Of a stretch of 64,000 nucleotides of DNA, positions 35,544 to 44,902 are shown in pieces. The stretch spans positions 128,559 to 192,558 of the forward strand of contig CBDBCB010000014.1 in NCBI GenBank assembly GCA_965202745.1. Direction: 5' to 3'. The notes beneath the pieces are model-generated. The model saw only the letters and a program-made list of their open reading frames with translations. It made no database searches and was not told the DNA's origin. The first letter of the stretch is position 1; the number at the start of each line of letters is the position of its first letter. Origin of the DNA: JACKII01 sp965202745 (GTDB lineage: Bacteria; Pseudomonadota; Alphaproteobacteria; Bin95). The position numbers and the translations under genes were made by a program.

Positions 35544-36061
35544 GGAGCTTCAATCCAGTCGTCGGCCATGGGGTAAACGTCGCCGGGCTCGGCCGGCAGG
35601 CTTTCAAGCAACCTTGCGATGGATTCGCCCAGGGCGGGGTGCGTCACGTCGGCAGCAACGTCCGCCAAAGGCACCAGAACAAAGCGCCGCTGATGCATAC
35701 GCGGATGAGGGACTTCCAGATCTGACGTTCTAATAATTTCATCGCCGAACAGGATAATATCCAGGTCCAGCGTGCGCGCATCCCAGCGAATAACTCGCTC
35801 GCGCTTGAATTGCTGCTCGACCGCCATGCAATGGGCGAGCAGGCCGTGGGCGGTGAGTGCCGTTTCCACCTTGAGCACGGTATTGAGAAAGCGCCCCTGA
35901 CCGCCCGGCCCGCCAACCGGCGCAGTCTCGAACAGGCGGGAGCGGGCGAGCGGCGTGACGCCGGAATGCGCCTTGAAGGCCGCATAGGCCCCCGCGAGCA
36001 TCCCGTGGCGGGCGCCCAAGTTGCTGCCGAAAGCAATGTATGCCGTGGTTTTGTCCGCCAT
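35540..36061 (-). CDS. folK: 2-amino-4-hydroxy-6-hydroxymethyldihydropteridine pyrophosphokinase
   Basis: A 173-residue HPPK. Motifs are AYIAFGSNLGARHG at the start, FLNTVLKVET, the RWDARTLDLDIILFGD signature near residue 92 and VPHPRMHQRRFVLVPLAD near 117. It activates the pterin for dihydropteroate synthase. It overlaps the DHPS-like gene by four bases and follows the oxidoreductase remnant by 3 bases, so it was once downstream in that transcript. The IS6-type copy 2 now stands where the operon's promoter side was. Confidence 0.92.
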   Translation of the reverse strand: MADKTTAYIAFGSNLGARHGMLAGAYAAFKAHSGVTPLARSRLFETAPVGGPGGQGRFLNTVLKVETALTAHGLLAHCMAVEQQFKRERVIRWDARTLDLDIILFGDEIIRTSDLEVPHPRMHQRRFVLVPLADVAADVTHPALGESIARLLESLPAEPGDVYPMADDWIEAP

Positions 36062-36064
36062 GGC

Positions 36065-36300
36065 CTATGTCCCCACGCCGAGCCTTGCGGCCTCCGCATC
36101 CAAGGCCAGCGCTACCCGGCCCCGGGATTGGCGGGCGAGGACGATGTCCAGCGCTTCGCGGAATTGGGAGAAGGGCAGCACGTGGCTGAGCGTCGGCTTG
36201 ATCAGGCCCGCCGTGTGCCATGCAAAGATCTGGCCGAAGAGGGTGCGCATCATATATTCATGTTCGTAGCGGACATCGTCGGGTGCCCAGCCGAAATAAT
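36065..36300 (-). pseudogene. Quinone oxidoreductase, 3' fragment cut by an IS6-type element
   Basis: The last ~78 codons of an MDR-family quinone oxidoreductase, open without a start up to the IS end at 36301. It reads FGWAPDDVRYEHEYMM, then IFAWHTAGLIKPTLSHVLPF, then the C-terminal SRGRVALALDAEAARLG. The stop is 3 bases before folK. It would fit as the C-terminal end of the fragment at 23773-23935, with the middle ~190 codons lost. It could also be a second paralogue. Confidence 0.75.
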
Positions 36301-37120
36301 GGCATTGTCACGTTGTTTTCAGCGCCTAAGAAACTGCCGACTTGAGGCTCTTCAAGCGGCCAGTTCGCTGGCGCATTCGTTCCATTGGTGAAATGCGGCG
36401 GCTCGTTTCTGGCGATAGGCGGAGGCAGTCATTTTGTGGCGACGTGGGCGGAACAGGTTTGCGGTTTCATCATGGGCGGCCAGAAATCTCTGCGCCTGAC
36501 GGGCTGACTTGAAACGGCCCTGTATTTTTTCTCGTTTCCGTGTTGGTCTGTGCGATCCTTCGATACGATTGTTTATCCCTTTATGCGCTCGGTGATCCAC
36601 CTCCAACGCGCGTTTGCGCAGGGCGGCACCGTAGCGGCGCAGCTTGTCCGTCAGTCCGCCACTATGACTCGGGGCGTCCCCCAGCGGGCTACCAACCTGG
36701 CAATGAACCGCTTTGCAGCCCGCGCATTTCGGCGTGATTGCACCAGGATGTCGAGACCTTCGCCGTTGCCGGCAACGGCGCGCCACAGCCAATGCTTCAC
36801 ACCGCGGATGATGATCACCCCTTCATCCAGATGCCATTTATCCGAGGGCTGTTGACGCGCAGCCCTGACATGCTTCGCAATCTGAGTTCCGAATTTTCTG
36901 ACCCATGAACGGATTGTCTCGTAACTCACCTTGATGCCTCGTTCAGCAAGCAAATCCTCAACGTCGCGCAGACTGAGTGCAAAGCGATGGTATGCCGAGC
37001 CCGCGTAAGAAATGATGGAACGCGGGAAGCGGTAGCCTTTTAGGCGAGGTTGGGAAATCTGGCTGATCATCGTCAGGCGTTACGGGCAATTGGGATTGTG
37101 GTCAACAACTTGACGATCCC
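36301..37120 (-). mobile_element. IS6-family element, copy 2
   Basis: An 820-base copy, nearly identical to copy 1 and in the same orientation, with the same terminal repeats. Only a few point differences and one 3-base difference separate the copies. The flanks (GAAATAAT and CCATTGAC) are unlike, so there is no target duplication. It is placed between the oxidoreductase fragment and a degenerate IS30-type element. Confidence 0.85.
36352..37070 (-). pseudogene. IS6-family transposase, frameshifted (copy 2)
   Basis: As in copy 1, the frame from ATG 37070 ends at VIVAD and the catalytic C-terminal part (DKLRRYG, then NNRIEGSHRP) is in another frame. The same eight extra bases (36652-36659) are present. 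Copy 2 keeps the valine codon in RDVEDLLAERG that copy 1 has lost. Confidence 0.8.
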
Positions 37121-37156
37121 CCATTGACTATTACTGCAGCAATCACCAACCGCTGG

Positions 37157-38179
37157 ATTTACATTTCAAGTGCACCACCGAGGTGTGGCGCGAAGGCCTC
37201 GATTGGTGTCCGGAAGCCGAGGCATTTTCGCGGGGTTGAGTTAAGCATCCAGACGATGTCGTCGATATCGGTTTCGCGGTATTCGGAAAGCCTTGTGGAT
37301 CGGGGCCGCTCGCGCCTTATCCTTCCGTTGGCATTCTCAATGCCGCCGCGTTGCCAAGGGCTGTGAGGATCGCAGCCATAGGCTGGCATTCCAATCCAGT
37401 CCTTGACCGTTTCATGCCTGGCGAACTCCCCACCATTGTCATGGGTGATTGTTCGAAGGGCCTGCTCGGGCAGACCGCCTAGTTCAGCAATGATAGCAGC
37501 AGCGGTATCTTCGGAGACCTTGGCTCAGAAGACGCCGGCCAAGTGTGAACCGGGTCCTTCTCTCTTGCAGCGTCAACAGGATGTCACGCTGGTTTCGGCA
37601 GGGCACCAGATCTCCTTCCCAGTGTCCGAACTCAGTCCTTTCTGCAACGCTAACAGGGCGTTGATGGATGGACACACGGTTCGGGATAGCAGGTTCCCGC
37701 TTTCCGTTGCGGGCTCTGCGGCCTCGTCTGGATTTTCGCTGAGCCCGATATTGGGGCAAGCCATCGCGTCGTCCGGCACGGCTGAAGACATGACGATAGA
37801 TAGCCTCTGTGCTGACGACGTGATCCCCTCCGTCCAGTTCCATCCGCCCGGCGATCTGTTCGGGGGACCATCCCGTAGCAAGACGGTCCTTCCCATGATT
37901 GCCCAAGCGGGTGGAACGCTCGATCTTCGACCCCCGAAGTTTGCTGACCCAGGCTCTGCGGTCCGCGCTATCCGGTCGCTATCCGTCTGCGTTGCGGTTG
38001 CGCGCCAGTTCCCGATGGATCGTCCCCCGATGCCGTCCCAGACGCCGCGCCATCTCCGTCATCGGCATGTCCATTTCCATCAGCCCCCGCAGGCGACATC
38101 GTTCTTCAAGCGTAAAGGGATTGTATCTCGTTCCCATAGCGATCCCGGATATACCAGGTGGCGCACTTGGTGTGTGAAT
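37157..38179 (-). mobile_element. IS30-family element, degenerate
   Basis: About 1,023 bases bounded by imperfect inverted repeats of ~26 bases (37157-37182 and 38154-38179; 19 of 26 match, with a shared CAAGTGC-CC-ACC core). It lies 36 bases from IS6 copy 2. The exact ends are uncertain. The transposase carries a stop and a frameshift, so it cannot move by itself. Confidence 0.75.
37159..38137 (-). pseudogene. IS30-family transposase with a stop codon and a frameshift
   Basis: ATG 38137 starts the helix-turn-helix part (YNPFTLEERCRLRGLMEM, then MARRLGRHRGTIHREL). A TAG at 37981-37979 replaces the tyrosine expected in DGYRPDSADRRA. The frame then goes on through GWSPEQIAGRM and FGHWEGDLV to GRRLLS, where one extra base near 37525 changes frame. 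The third part (DPHSPWQRGGIENANGRIRRE, quoted over 20 positions at most; ends at 37159) holds the catalytic glutamate region and IS30-typical NSTPRKCLGFRTP. Confidence 0.8.
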
Positions 38180-38427
38180 CTAGCGACGACGTCACACATC
38201 ATAGTAACATCCAAGTTTATCACAAATATTTGAGCCTACGCACATTGCACGTGCTGCAACGAGCCACCAAATCCCTGGAACAGCCAAAGCAATCCAGGGC
38301 GTCGCCCGATTAAATTGCATCGCCTTTGCGGTCAATTGGCCGGAGCAAGATGCTCTAATTTGAAGATTTCGAGCAGATTCACCCGATCAAGATGGATCGG
38401 GGATCTGCGCCAGCAGGAGCAAAAGCA

Positions 38428-38982
38428 ATGCAATGCCCCGGCATCGTCAAGCAAGGACTATCACCAATTCTGGCCATAGGCGTAATAACCGCCAGTATAT
38501 TTACCGCCGTCACCAACCAGCCAAGTCTACAATCTGTCGAAAGCAACCCTCAGGGAGTTGACGATAACAGCCAGGTAACGAGCTTATGGCAGGCGGGAAC
38601 AGCCTTGGTCGGTGCCCCTGTCAAAAGTGCTGACTTGATGGATGTGGCCAACGTGTCAAGCGACGCATGGGTCGAAACGCGCTACACGCCCGCAACCGTC
38701 GGCCAGGTATTCGGCAAGCTGGTTGTCACGCGCGAGTTGGGACCGTCTGACGAGGCAGATGCCACCCAAATTGCCCAGCATCCGCAAGCTCACCTTGTGG
38801 CGGTCAGGATGAAGTTCAAACCAGGCTCCGGCGAAAATGAACGCTGGTTACAGGCACGCTTCATGCCCAATGGAAAGGTGTTGAACCATACCGGCGCAAT
38901 ACCGTTCGAGGCCGAACTGGCAATGCTCCATAGCGCGCATTGCAGCCTGCCACTGCCCGAGAAGGTCGCCGCTAAAAGCTGA
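38428..38982 (+). CDS. Exported protein of unknown function
   Basis: A 184-residue protein with a hydrophobic N-terminal segment (ILAIGVITASIFTAV, residues about 13-27), probably a signal peptide or anchor. No domain is recognised. ATG 38428 follows an AGGAG site. The gene stands alone between the IS30-type remnant and the amidohydrolase gene. The 248 bases before it hold no visible gene. Confidence 0.55.
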   Translation: MQCPGIVKQGLSPILAIGVITASIFTAVTNQPSLQSVESNPQGVDDNSQVTSLWQAGTALVGAPVKSADLMDVANVSSDAWVETRYTPATVGQVFGKLVVTRELGPSDEADATQIAQHPQAHLVAVRMKFKPGSGENERWLQARFMPNGKVLNHTGAIPFEAELAMLHSAHCSLPLPEKVAAKS

Positions 38983-39195
38983 GCGGCCTGCGCGGTAGAC
39001 ACAAGATTCGAGATCGGGTGGCGTCCCCCCCGCTGCCCGAAGGTCGGACCGGCTAGCATGCCCTGCACTCTCTGAAGCCGGTCCGGCCGCCCCTTCAGCC
39101 ATAGCCTCACTCGCAAAATCTTGCCCCGGGTATTGCTCCCGGCGCGGCGTTCATGAAATGCTCCGTCAACGCGCGTAATCGTCAGGAGCCCCGTC

Positions 39196-40629
39196 ATGTC
39201 TACCACCGTGATCCGCAATGCTGCCTGGGCAGTTGTCTGGGACGGCACACAGCATGCCTATGCCCGTGACATTGACGTGGCCTTCGCCGATGGTGCCATC
39301 ATTCACGCCGGGCCAGCTTATGAAGGTACAGCCGACCAGGAGCTGGACGGCCGGGACCGATTGGTCATCCCTGGCATGGTCAACATCCACACCCACCCCA
39401 CAAGCGAGCCACTGCGCAAGGGCATTACAGACGAGACGCTCAGCCCCGGTTTCTGGCATTCCTCGCTCTATGAATATCTGACGGTGTTCGGCAATGATCT
39501 GGAAGGCAACAAGGCCGCCATGCAGGTCGCGATGGCAGAGTTGCTCCTCTCCGGCGTCACCACCGTCGTCGATCTCTCTATTCCCTTCGACGACTGGCTG
39601 GATGTGCTGGCCGACAGTGGCATACGCGCCGTCGCCGCGCCGATGTTTCGCGATGCCCGCTGGTACACCGAGGACGGCCACGAGCTGAAATACGAGTGGG
39701 ATACGGCCAATGGCAAAAAGGGCTTCGACAATGCGCTGCGCCTGATCGATCTGGCGAACCAGCACCCCAGCGGCCGCCTGTCCGGCATGGTCTGCCCAGC
39801 GCAGATCGACACCTGTACGGCCGAGCTGCTGCGCGATGCACACGATGCCGCCGAGGAGCGCAACATGCCGTTCCAGATCCACGCTGCACAGAGCATGACG
39901 GAATTCCACGAGATCGAGCGCCGGCATGGACACTCGCCGATCCAATGGATGAACGAGCTAGGGGTGCTGACGGATCGTTCGATCATCGGGCATGGTATTT
40001 TTCTGGACCACCACCCTTGGCTGCATTGGACAACGCGCAAGGATCTGGGCCTGCTTGCTGACAATGGAGCGATGGTGGCCCATTGCCCGACCGTGTTCCT
40101 GCGCCGCGGGATAGCGCTGAACACGTTCGGTGAATATGCCCGCAGAGGGATTAACCTTGGCATCGGCACCGATACCTATCCGCATAACTACTTGGACGAG
40201 TTGCGGACCACGCTCTACACCGCGCGCGCGGTCGGCGGTTCCGTTGCCGACCTAACCACTGGGAACGTGTTCGACGCGGCCACCGTTGGCGGCGCGCGTG
40301 CTGTTCGGCGGGATGATATCGGCAGGTTGAGCGTGGGTGCCCGTGCCGATGTTGTGCTAGTGGATTTAAAACATCCCGCCATGATGCCCATGCGCGAGCC
40401 CCTGCGCTCGCTGATCTATGTCGCGGGCGACCGTGCCGTGCGCGACGTGTTCGTCAATGGCGAGCAAGTGGTGCGCGATGGTGCGGTGCAGACCATCGAC
40501 CTTGCCGCTGCCAGTCAGGCACTGGAGGAGGCGCAGGCCAGGTCCATGGAACTGGTGCCGGGTCGGGATTGGGCCGGGCGCACGACCGATGAACTCGCGC
40601 CGATGGTGCTGCCGATGCTGGGTACTTAA
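39196..40629 (+). CDS. Amidohydrolase of the chlorohydrolase/deaminase (TrzA/AtzA) group
   Basis: A 477-residue metal-dependent hydrolase. NIHTHPTSE near residue 60 gives the HxH metal site, IHAAQSMTE near 230 and GHGIFLDHHP near 260 give further histidines, and GIGTDTYPHN near 330 gives the metal-binding aspartate. Members remove ammonia or chlorine from purine- or triazine-like rings; here the substrate is unknown. Its stop overlaps the stop of the convergent glycosyltransferase gene (TTAA). Confidence 0.88.
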   Translation: MSTTVIRNAAWAVVWDGTQHAYARDIDVAFADGAIIHAGPAYEGTADQELDGRDRLVIPGMVNIHTHPTSEPLRKGITDETLSPGFWHSSLYEYLTVFGNDLEGNKAAMQVAMAELLLSGVTTVVDLSIPFDDWLDVLADSGIRAVAAPMFRDARWYTEDGHELKYEWDTANGKKGFDNALRLIDLANQHPSGRLSGMVCPAQIDTCTAELLRDAHDAAEERNMPFQIHAAQSMTEFHEIERRHGHSPIQWMNELGVLTDRSIIGHGIFLDHHPWLHWTTRKDLGLLADNGAMVAHCPTVFLRRGIALNTFGEYARRGINLGIGTDTYPHNYLDELRTTLYTARAVGGSVADLTTGNVFDAATVGGARAVRRDDIGRLSVGARADVVLVDLKHPAMMPMREPLRSLIYVAGDRAVRDVFVNGEQVVRDGAVQTIDLAAASQALEEAQARSMELVPGRDWAGRTTDELAPMVLPMLGT

Positions 40630-41517
40630 CCAAAAAGACCGAACCGCCAAAAGCCGGGACTGAAAAGGAGCCGCGCGCGGGTCGAGTCCACCCGGCCCGC
40701 AGCCCTGACAGCCGTGCCGAGCAAGCCAACAGCTACCAGTGGCAGCGTCCACGGCCGGTACCAGCGGGCAAAGCGCAGGCGGTTGGCAAACAAATAGTGC
40801 TCCTGCCTGCCGCCAGAGGCATGGCGGCGGTGATAGATGACAGCCCGCGGCGCAAATCCCATACGGAACCGGGAACCAGCGGCCTCCTGCCAGGCCCGTT
40901 CCTCGAAATACAGAAAGAACCGTTCATCCATCGGCCCGGTTGCCGCCAAAAACGCTTGGCTGGCCAAAGGGCAGGCACCCATCACATAGCCAAGCTGGCG
41001 CTCCACTGAAGCCCTGTCTACGGTCAAAACGGCGGGTTCATGCCGGCCGAGATCGGCGGAGCGCGCCGTCCATCGGCAGAAACTGCCGCCGCCGTGACAC
41101 TGAACGAGGTTCGGCTCGTACATCTCACACAGCAGCGCGCCACAGGTGCCGATTTGCGGGTCCTCCGCCATTCGGGCCAGCATTTCAACAAGCGCGGACG
41201 GGGCCACCAAGGTGTCGGGGTCGAACAGCCAGACATGGCTCGCATCGCCAACGCCAGCAATCCAGGCAAGGCCGATATTGTTGCCTGCCGCAAAACCATG
41301 GTTCTCCGCCGCTTCCAGGAGAACGAGCCAGTCACCCGGCGCCTGCCCACACCCGTACACCATGCGCCTCCGCACCGTCGCCGGAAGCATTTTCGACCAC
41401 CACCACCCGCGTCAGCGAGCCGTCACAAGCCAGCAGGCTTTCAAGACAAGGCAGCAGCCAATCAGCACTGCGCCAATTGACAATCAGGGCGGATACGGAT
41501 GTCCGCCCGGCCGTCAG
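40626..41517 (-). pseudogene. Family 2 glycosyltransferase, frameshifted
   Basis: The first part, in one frame, reads VSALIVNWRSADWLLPCLES and VVVVENASGDGAEA, a GT2 N-terminus. The rest, in another frame, reads NHGFAAGNNIGL, VWLFDPDTLV (DxD-type motif) and FFLYFEERAWQEA. The frame change falls between about 41,345 and 41,400. No ATG begins the first frame; a CTG at 41517 would overlap the rmlC stop (CTGA, in place of the usual ATGA), so the start too may be damaged. The family moves sugars in rhamnose-containing polysaccharides, which fits the rmlC neighbour. Confidence 0.8.
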
Positions 41518-42083
41518 CTTGCGGCCTCATAGGTGAAGGGGGATTGGAAATCCTTGAACCATGGTGCGGTCAAATCTTTCTGATGCACCTGGCACTGGTC
41601 CGCGGAAACGCCCCAGTCGATTGCCAGATCCGGATCGTCGAACCGGCATGCCATCTCCGCCGGGGGAGCGTAGTAACCATCCAGCTTGTAGAGCACCTGC
41701 GTATCAGGCTCCAACGTCAGATAACCATGCAGGAAGCCTCGCGGAACAAAGAACAGCGCGCCATCATCGGAACTCAACTCGACCAAAACGTGTTGACCGT
41801 AGGTTGGCGATCCAACGCGCGCATCAACCGCCACGTCCAAAATGCGTCCGGCGAGGCAGGCAACCAGCTTTCCCTGCTCCGATGGCGGTGCCTGGCAGTG
41901 CAGACCGCGCATGGTGTAGCGATGATAGCTCATCACGTGGTTTTCCTGCGCCAGACCCTGCATTCCCGCCATTTCCAGAAAGCGCGTGGTGTGAAAAGTC
42001 TCAGACAGGTAACCCCGGTCATCCTTGTGCCGGGCTGGACGCAGCAGGGTCGGTCCCGGAATGGCAAAGGTTTCAACTTGCAC
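41514..42083 (-). CDS. rmlC: dTDP-4-dehydrorhamnose 3,5-epimerase
   Basis: A 189-residue RmlC (RfbC), a cupin-fold epimerase in dTDP-L-rhamnose synthesis. Motifs are DDRGYLSETFH, the catalytic histidine in MRGLHCQ near residue 60, VPRGFLHGYLTL near 115 and VLYKLDGYY near 130. It begins with GTG 42083, overlapping the end of the TPR gene by 11 bases. The other rml genes are not in this window. It is intact although most genes around it are broken. Confidence 0.9.
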   Translation of the reverse strand: MQVETFAIPGPTLLRPARHKDDRGYLSETFHTTRFLEMAGMQGLAQENHVMSYHRYTMRGLHCQAPPSEQGKLVACLAGRILDVAVDARVGSPTYGQHVLVELSSDDGALFFVPRGFLHGYLTLEPDTQVLYKLDGYYAPPAEMACRFDDPDLAIDWGVSADQCQVHQKDLTAPWFKDFQSPFTYEAAS

Positions 42084-42705
42084 CAGCAGTCTCCTTCAGC
42101 ACGGATATTATGCGCTCATTCAACAGCGCATGCTCACCTTGAGGTAGAGCTTTCCGTACCGCATCAAGACGGCGGATGCCATGGGTAAAGCGTACCAGGG
42201 CAACTTGGGAGTATGGCAGCTTCGCGCTGGCCGGCTGCCGCCAAAGATGGCGAAGGTCGGCTGCAAGGCGTGCCTTCATTCCAGGCTGCATATCTTCCCA
42301 CAGGTAAAGACCGAGTCGGCTGCTCAGTGATGCGAGTGCGATGATTTCCGGCCCGGTCCGGAATGACCGGTCCAGCGCTTGCAACGCTCCAGCGATATTC
42401 CCCTGGTTCGCACGCAACAGAGCCAACCGTGCCCACGTGCCTGGTTGGGCTGGGGCCAGCCTTAACGCGGTTTCGGCGGCGGCCTGCGCGTTGGCGGTGG
42501 CGGCCGCAATAGCGGTTGGGTCCTTCTGAGCATTGGCATGATCGAGCATCGCCTGGCTGTAGGCAGCCCAAGCCCAGCCGTTTTGGCTTGCAGTCGGCTC
42601 GAGCCGCCAGCCCTCCCCGATTTGCTGAAGGCCGTTAAAAGCCAGCAGGCCAGCGATGGCCGCCATGAGAAGACGGCTGAGGCCCCCCGTCGTCGCATTA
42701 GGCAT
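42073..42705 (-). CDS. TPR-like membrane-anchored protein of the exopolysaccharide cluster
   Basis: A 210-residue protein with an N-terminal membrane helix (LLMAAIAGLLAFNGLQQIG) and TPR-like helical repeats (AAAETALRLAPAQPGTWARL and ANQGNIAGALQALDRSF). Proteins like this occur beside Wzy-type polymerases and Wzc-type chain regulators. ATG 42705 is 12 bases after the kinase-like end of the Wzc-type gene. Function is inferred from context. Confidence 0.65.
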   Translation of the reverse strand: MPNATTGGLSRLLMAAIAGLLAFNGLQQIGEGWRLEPTASQNGWAWAAYSQAMLDHANAQKDPTAIAAATANAQAAAETALRLAPAQPGTWARLALLRANQGNIAGALQALDRSFRTGPEIIALASLSSRLGLYLWEDMQPGMKARLAADLRHLWRQPASAKLPYSQVALVRFTHGIRRLDAVRKALPQGEHALLNERIISVLKETAGAS

Positions 42706-42716
42706 CGCAGCCACCC

Positions 42717-44891
42717 TCACCGGTCGGCACTCAGAGGCTGCGAACCACTCCAGCCGGGGTAGTCCTGCTGATGCCACACGGACTGCCGCCTAAGTTTGGC
42801 GGACGAAACTTTGCAGACAGCATCCAACAACACGACCCCAGCCGCCACACCGCCTGCCTCTCGGACGACCATTGCAGCCTCAGCGATCGCCGAAAGCGGT
42901 GTGCTGGCCCATCGGACCATTAGGATGGTGGCGTCAGCCTTAGCAGCAATCAGGCGCGTGCTGGCTGTGTCAAACAAAGGCCCGCCATGGATGACGAGCC
43001 GCCCGCCCGCCTGTTGAATGCGGGGCAATTCCGTATCCAACATCGCCGGAGAGATGGCTATCCGTTGCCGGGCACCTTCACTGCCGGCGCTCAGGAAGCG
43101 CATGCCTGGCACGCCGCTTGGGACCGTTGGCAACGGTCCGGAGTCTTGCGTGAGCAGCATATCTGCAAGCCCATGGGCGCTTTCCAGCGCCATTTGCGCA
43201 GACAGGACGGCCTGATCCAAGTCCCCATCCATCAACAACGCCTGACCGTCCTGGTATGCAAATACCCGGCTTAGCGCGGCAGCAAATGGCCCCGAACGCA
43301 ATCCCCGCTCGACCGGCACCAGCAATAGTGTCTGATCCCTGCCAAGGCTCGTCGCAGCGAGTGCCGCCGCGCTATACTCCTGCTACTCACGCTTCTGGCC
43401 TGAGCGCCGGCGCTGGAGCCAGGAGCCCTGCTTCGGCACCAGTGCCAATACGCGGAGCCCGAGCCGCTCGCGCACCATGGACGCGTCGTCAATCCCGCGG
43501 ACCCGGGACGCAGCAGCCAGAACGTAAATCGCGCTCAGCAGCATCGCTGCCATGGCCGCGGCGGCCAATATCAGAATTTCCCTAGGCGAGCTAGGCTTGG
43601 AGGGCGGCAGCGCCGGACTGAGAATACGCGCGTCGGAACATTGGATCGCTTCCTGGTGACTGGTTTCCTTTACCCTAGCGAGGAAGGTCTCCAGCAGATT
43701 CCGGGATGCCTGTGCCTCGCGTTCCAAGGCGCGCAGGCGAACCTCGGCCTGGTTCTGCACCGCAGTCTTGCCCTCCAACCTGGAAAGATCACGCGCCAGG
43801 GCCTGCTCCTGGGCGACGGCAACGGCGACCTTGTTTTTCAGACCGGCAACGATCTGCTGGACTTCCGCCATGATCCGGTCCCGCACATCCGCCAGTTCGG
43901 CTTCGATGCCAAGGATACGGGGATGCCGCGGGCCATACTCCTGGGAAAGATCGGCCTTGCGGCGCAGCACTTCAACTTCCTGCTCCTTCAGCCGGTGGAT
44001 CAGCGGCGACGAGAGAACCTCCGCAGCTGACAGCGCGTCGCCTTCCCTGTTCACCAGGTTTTTTACTTGCGCCAGACGCGCCCGCGCCGCCGCCGCTTCA
44101 GAGCGCGCCGCGATCAACCGCGTGTTAATTTCGCCCATTTGCTAGTCGGTCATGGTCACGCCTTTGCTATCGATCAGGCCCGATTGCGTTCGGTATTGTT
44201 CGACAGCCTGCTCGGCAGCCTCGACGTTTTTCTGTAGCTCGCTGACCCGCTGGCTTAGCCAATCCTGAGCTACCTCATGCGCATCGAACTTGATCGACAA
44301 CTGACCTTCCAGATAGCGGTCGGCCAGGTTGTTTGCGATGTCAGCTGCCTGCTCCGGCGACCCTGCGGTAAAGGCAACCCGGATGGCATGGCTACGCCCG
44401 ACCCGCTCAACCTCCAAATGATCGGCGAACGACTGAAGCACCCGCACTTCCGCCGCTTCCAGCCTTGCCTCTGGCGAGAGCGCAGGGCCGGACAGTGTCC
44501 GGCAAAATTGCCGCCAGAATGCCGCCCGATGCCTGAAGCCCAGGATTATGGTTCGGATCACTGGCCAGATCGAGTTCGGTAATCACTTTGGCGGCGAGCC
44601 CGGCTGACTGAAGGATCAGGACTTCACTGCTGATGGTCTGGTCGTCCGGAGCCAGCCCCGCCATCACCGCATCCAATTGCAGGTCGGGCTGATGGCGCGG
44701 ATCGAGCAGAAGCAGGGTCTCCGCCGTATATTGCCTTGGCCAGAAAGACAACCCGGTCCAAGCAAGCACTAGGGCCATCAGGACAGCACCAGCGATCAAC
44801 CACCAAGCGTGCATTAGACTAAGCAGACCGGCGATGGCCCAGCATTCGATAATTTGCCTTCTGGCGGGGGAAAGGCCGGGCTGAAGTTCAT
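42717..44891 (-). pseudogene. Wzc/ExoP-type chain-length regulator with degenerate kinase domain, multiply broken
   Basis: The pieces add up to one polysaccharide co-polymerase. An N-terminal Wzz-type membrane part (HAWWLIAGAVLMALVLAW) is followed by the periplasmic coiled coil (EQAVEQYRTQSGLIDSKG, then LNRRLIA-like repeats), a second membrane helix near 43,540, and a C-terminal P-loop-like domain (LLLVPVERGLRSGPFAAAL, LLMDGDLDQ). Lesions: frame changes near 44,850 and near 44,510, TAG at 44144-44142 before QMGEIN, and TAG at 43385-43383 between the two domains, in the same frame. The P-loop lacks the usual GK(S/T), so tyrosine kinase activity was probably absent even before decay. Alternatively the last TAG is a real stop and the two domains are separate genes. 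The ATG at 44891 follows an AAGGA site. Confidence 0.75.
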
Positions 44892-44902
44892 GGCTACCGT
44901 CC

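Noticed and set aside
23928..37128. Target-site duplications at the IS6-type copies
   Set aside because: The eight bases on each side differ in both copies, and crosswise comparison gives no match either.
37403..38233. Long plus-strand open frame (276 codons) across the IS30-type element
   Set aside because: It is antisense to the recognisable transposase pieces and has no family features.
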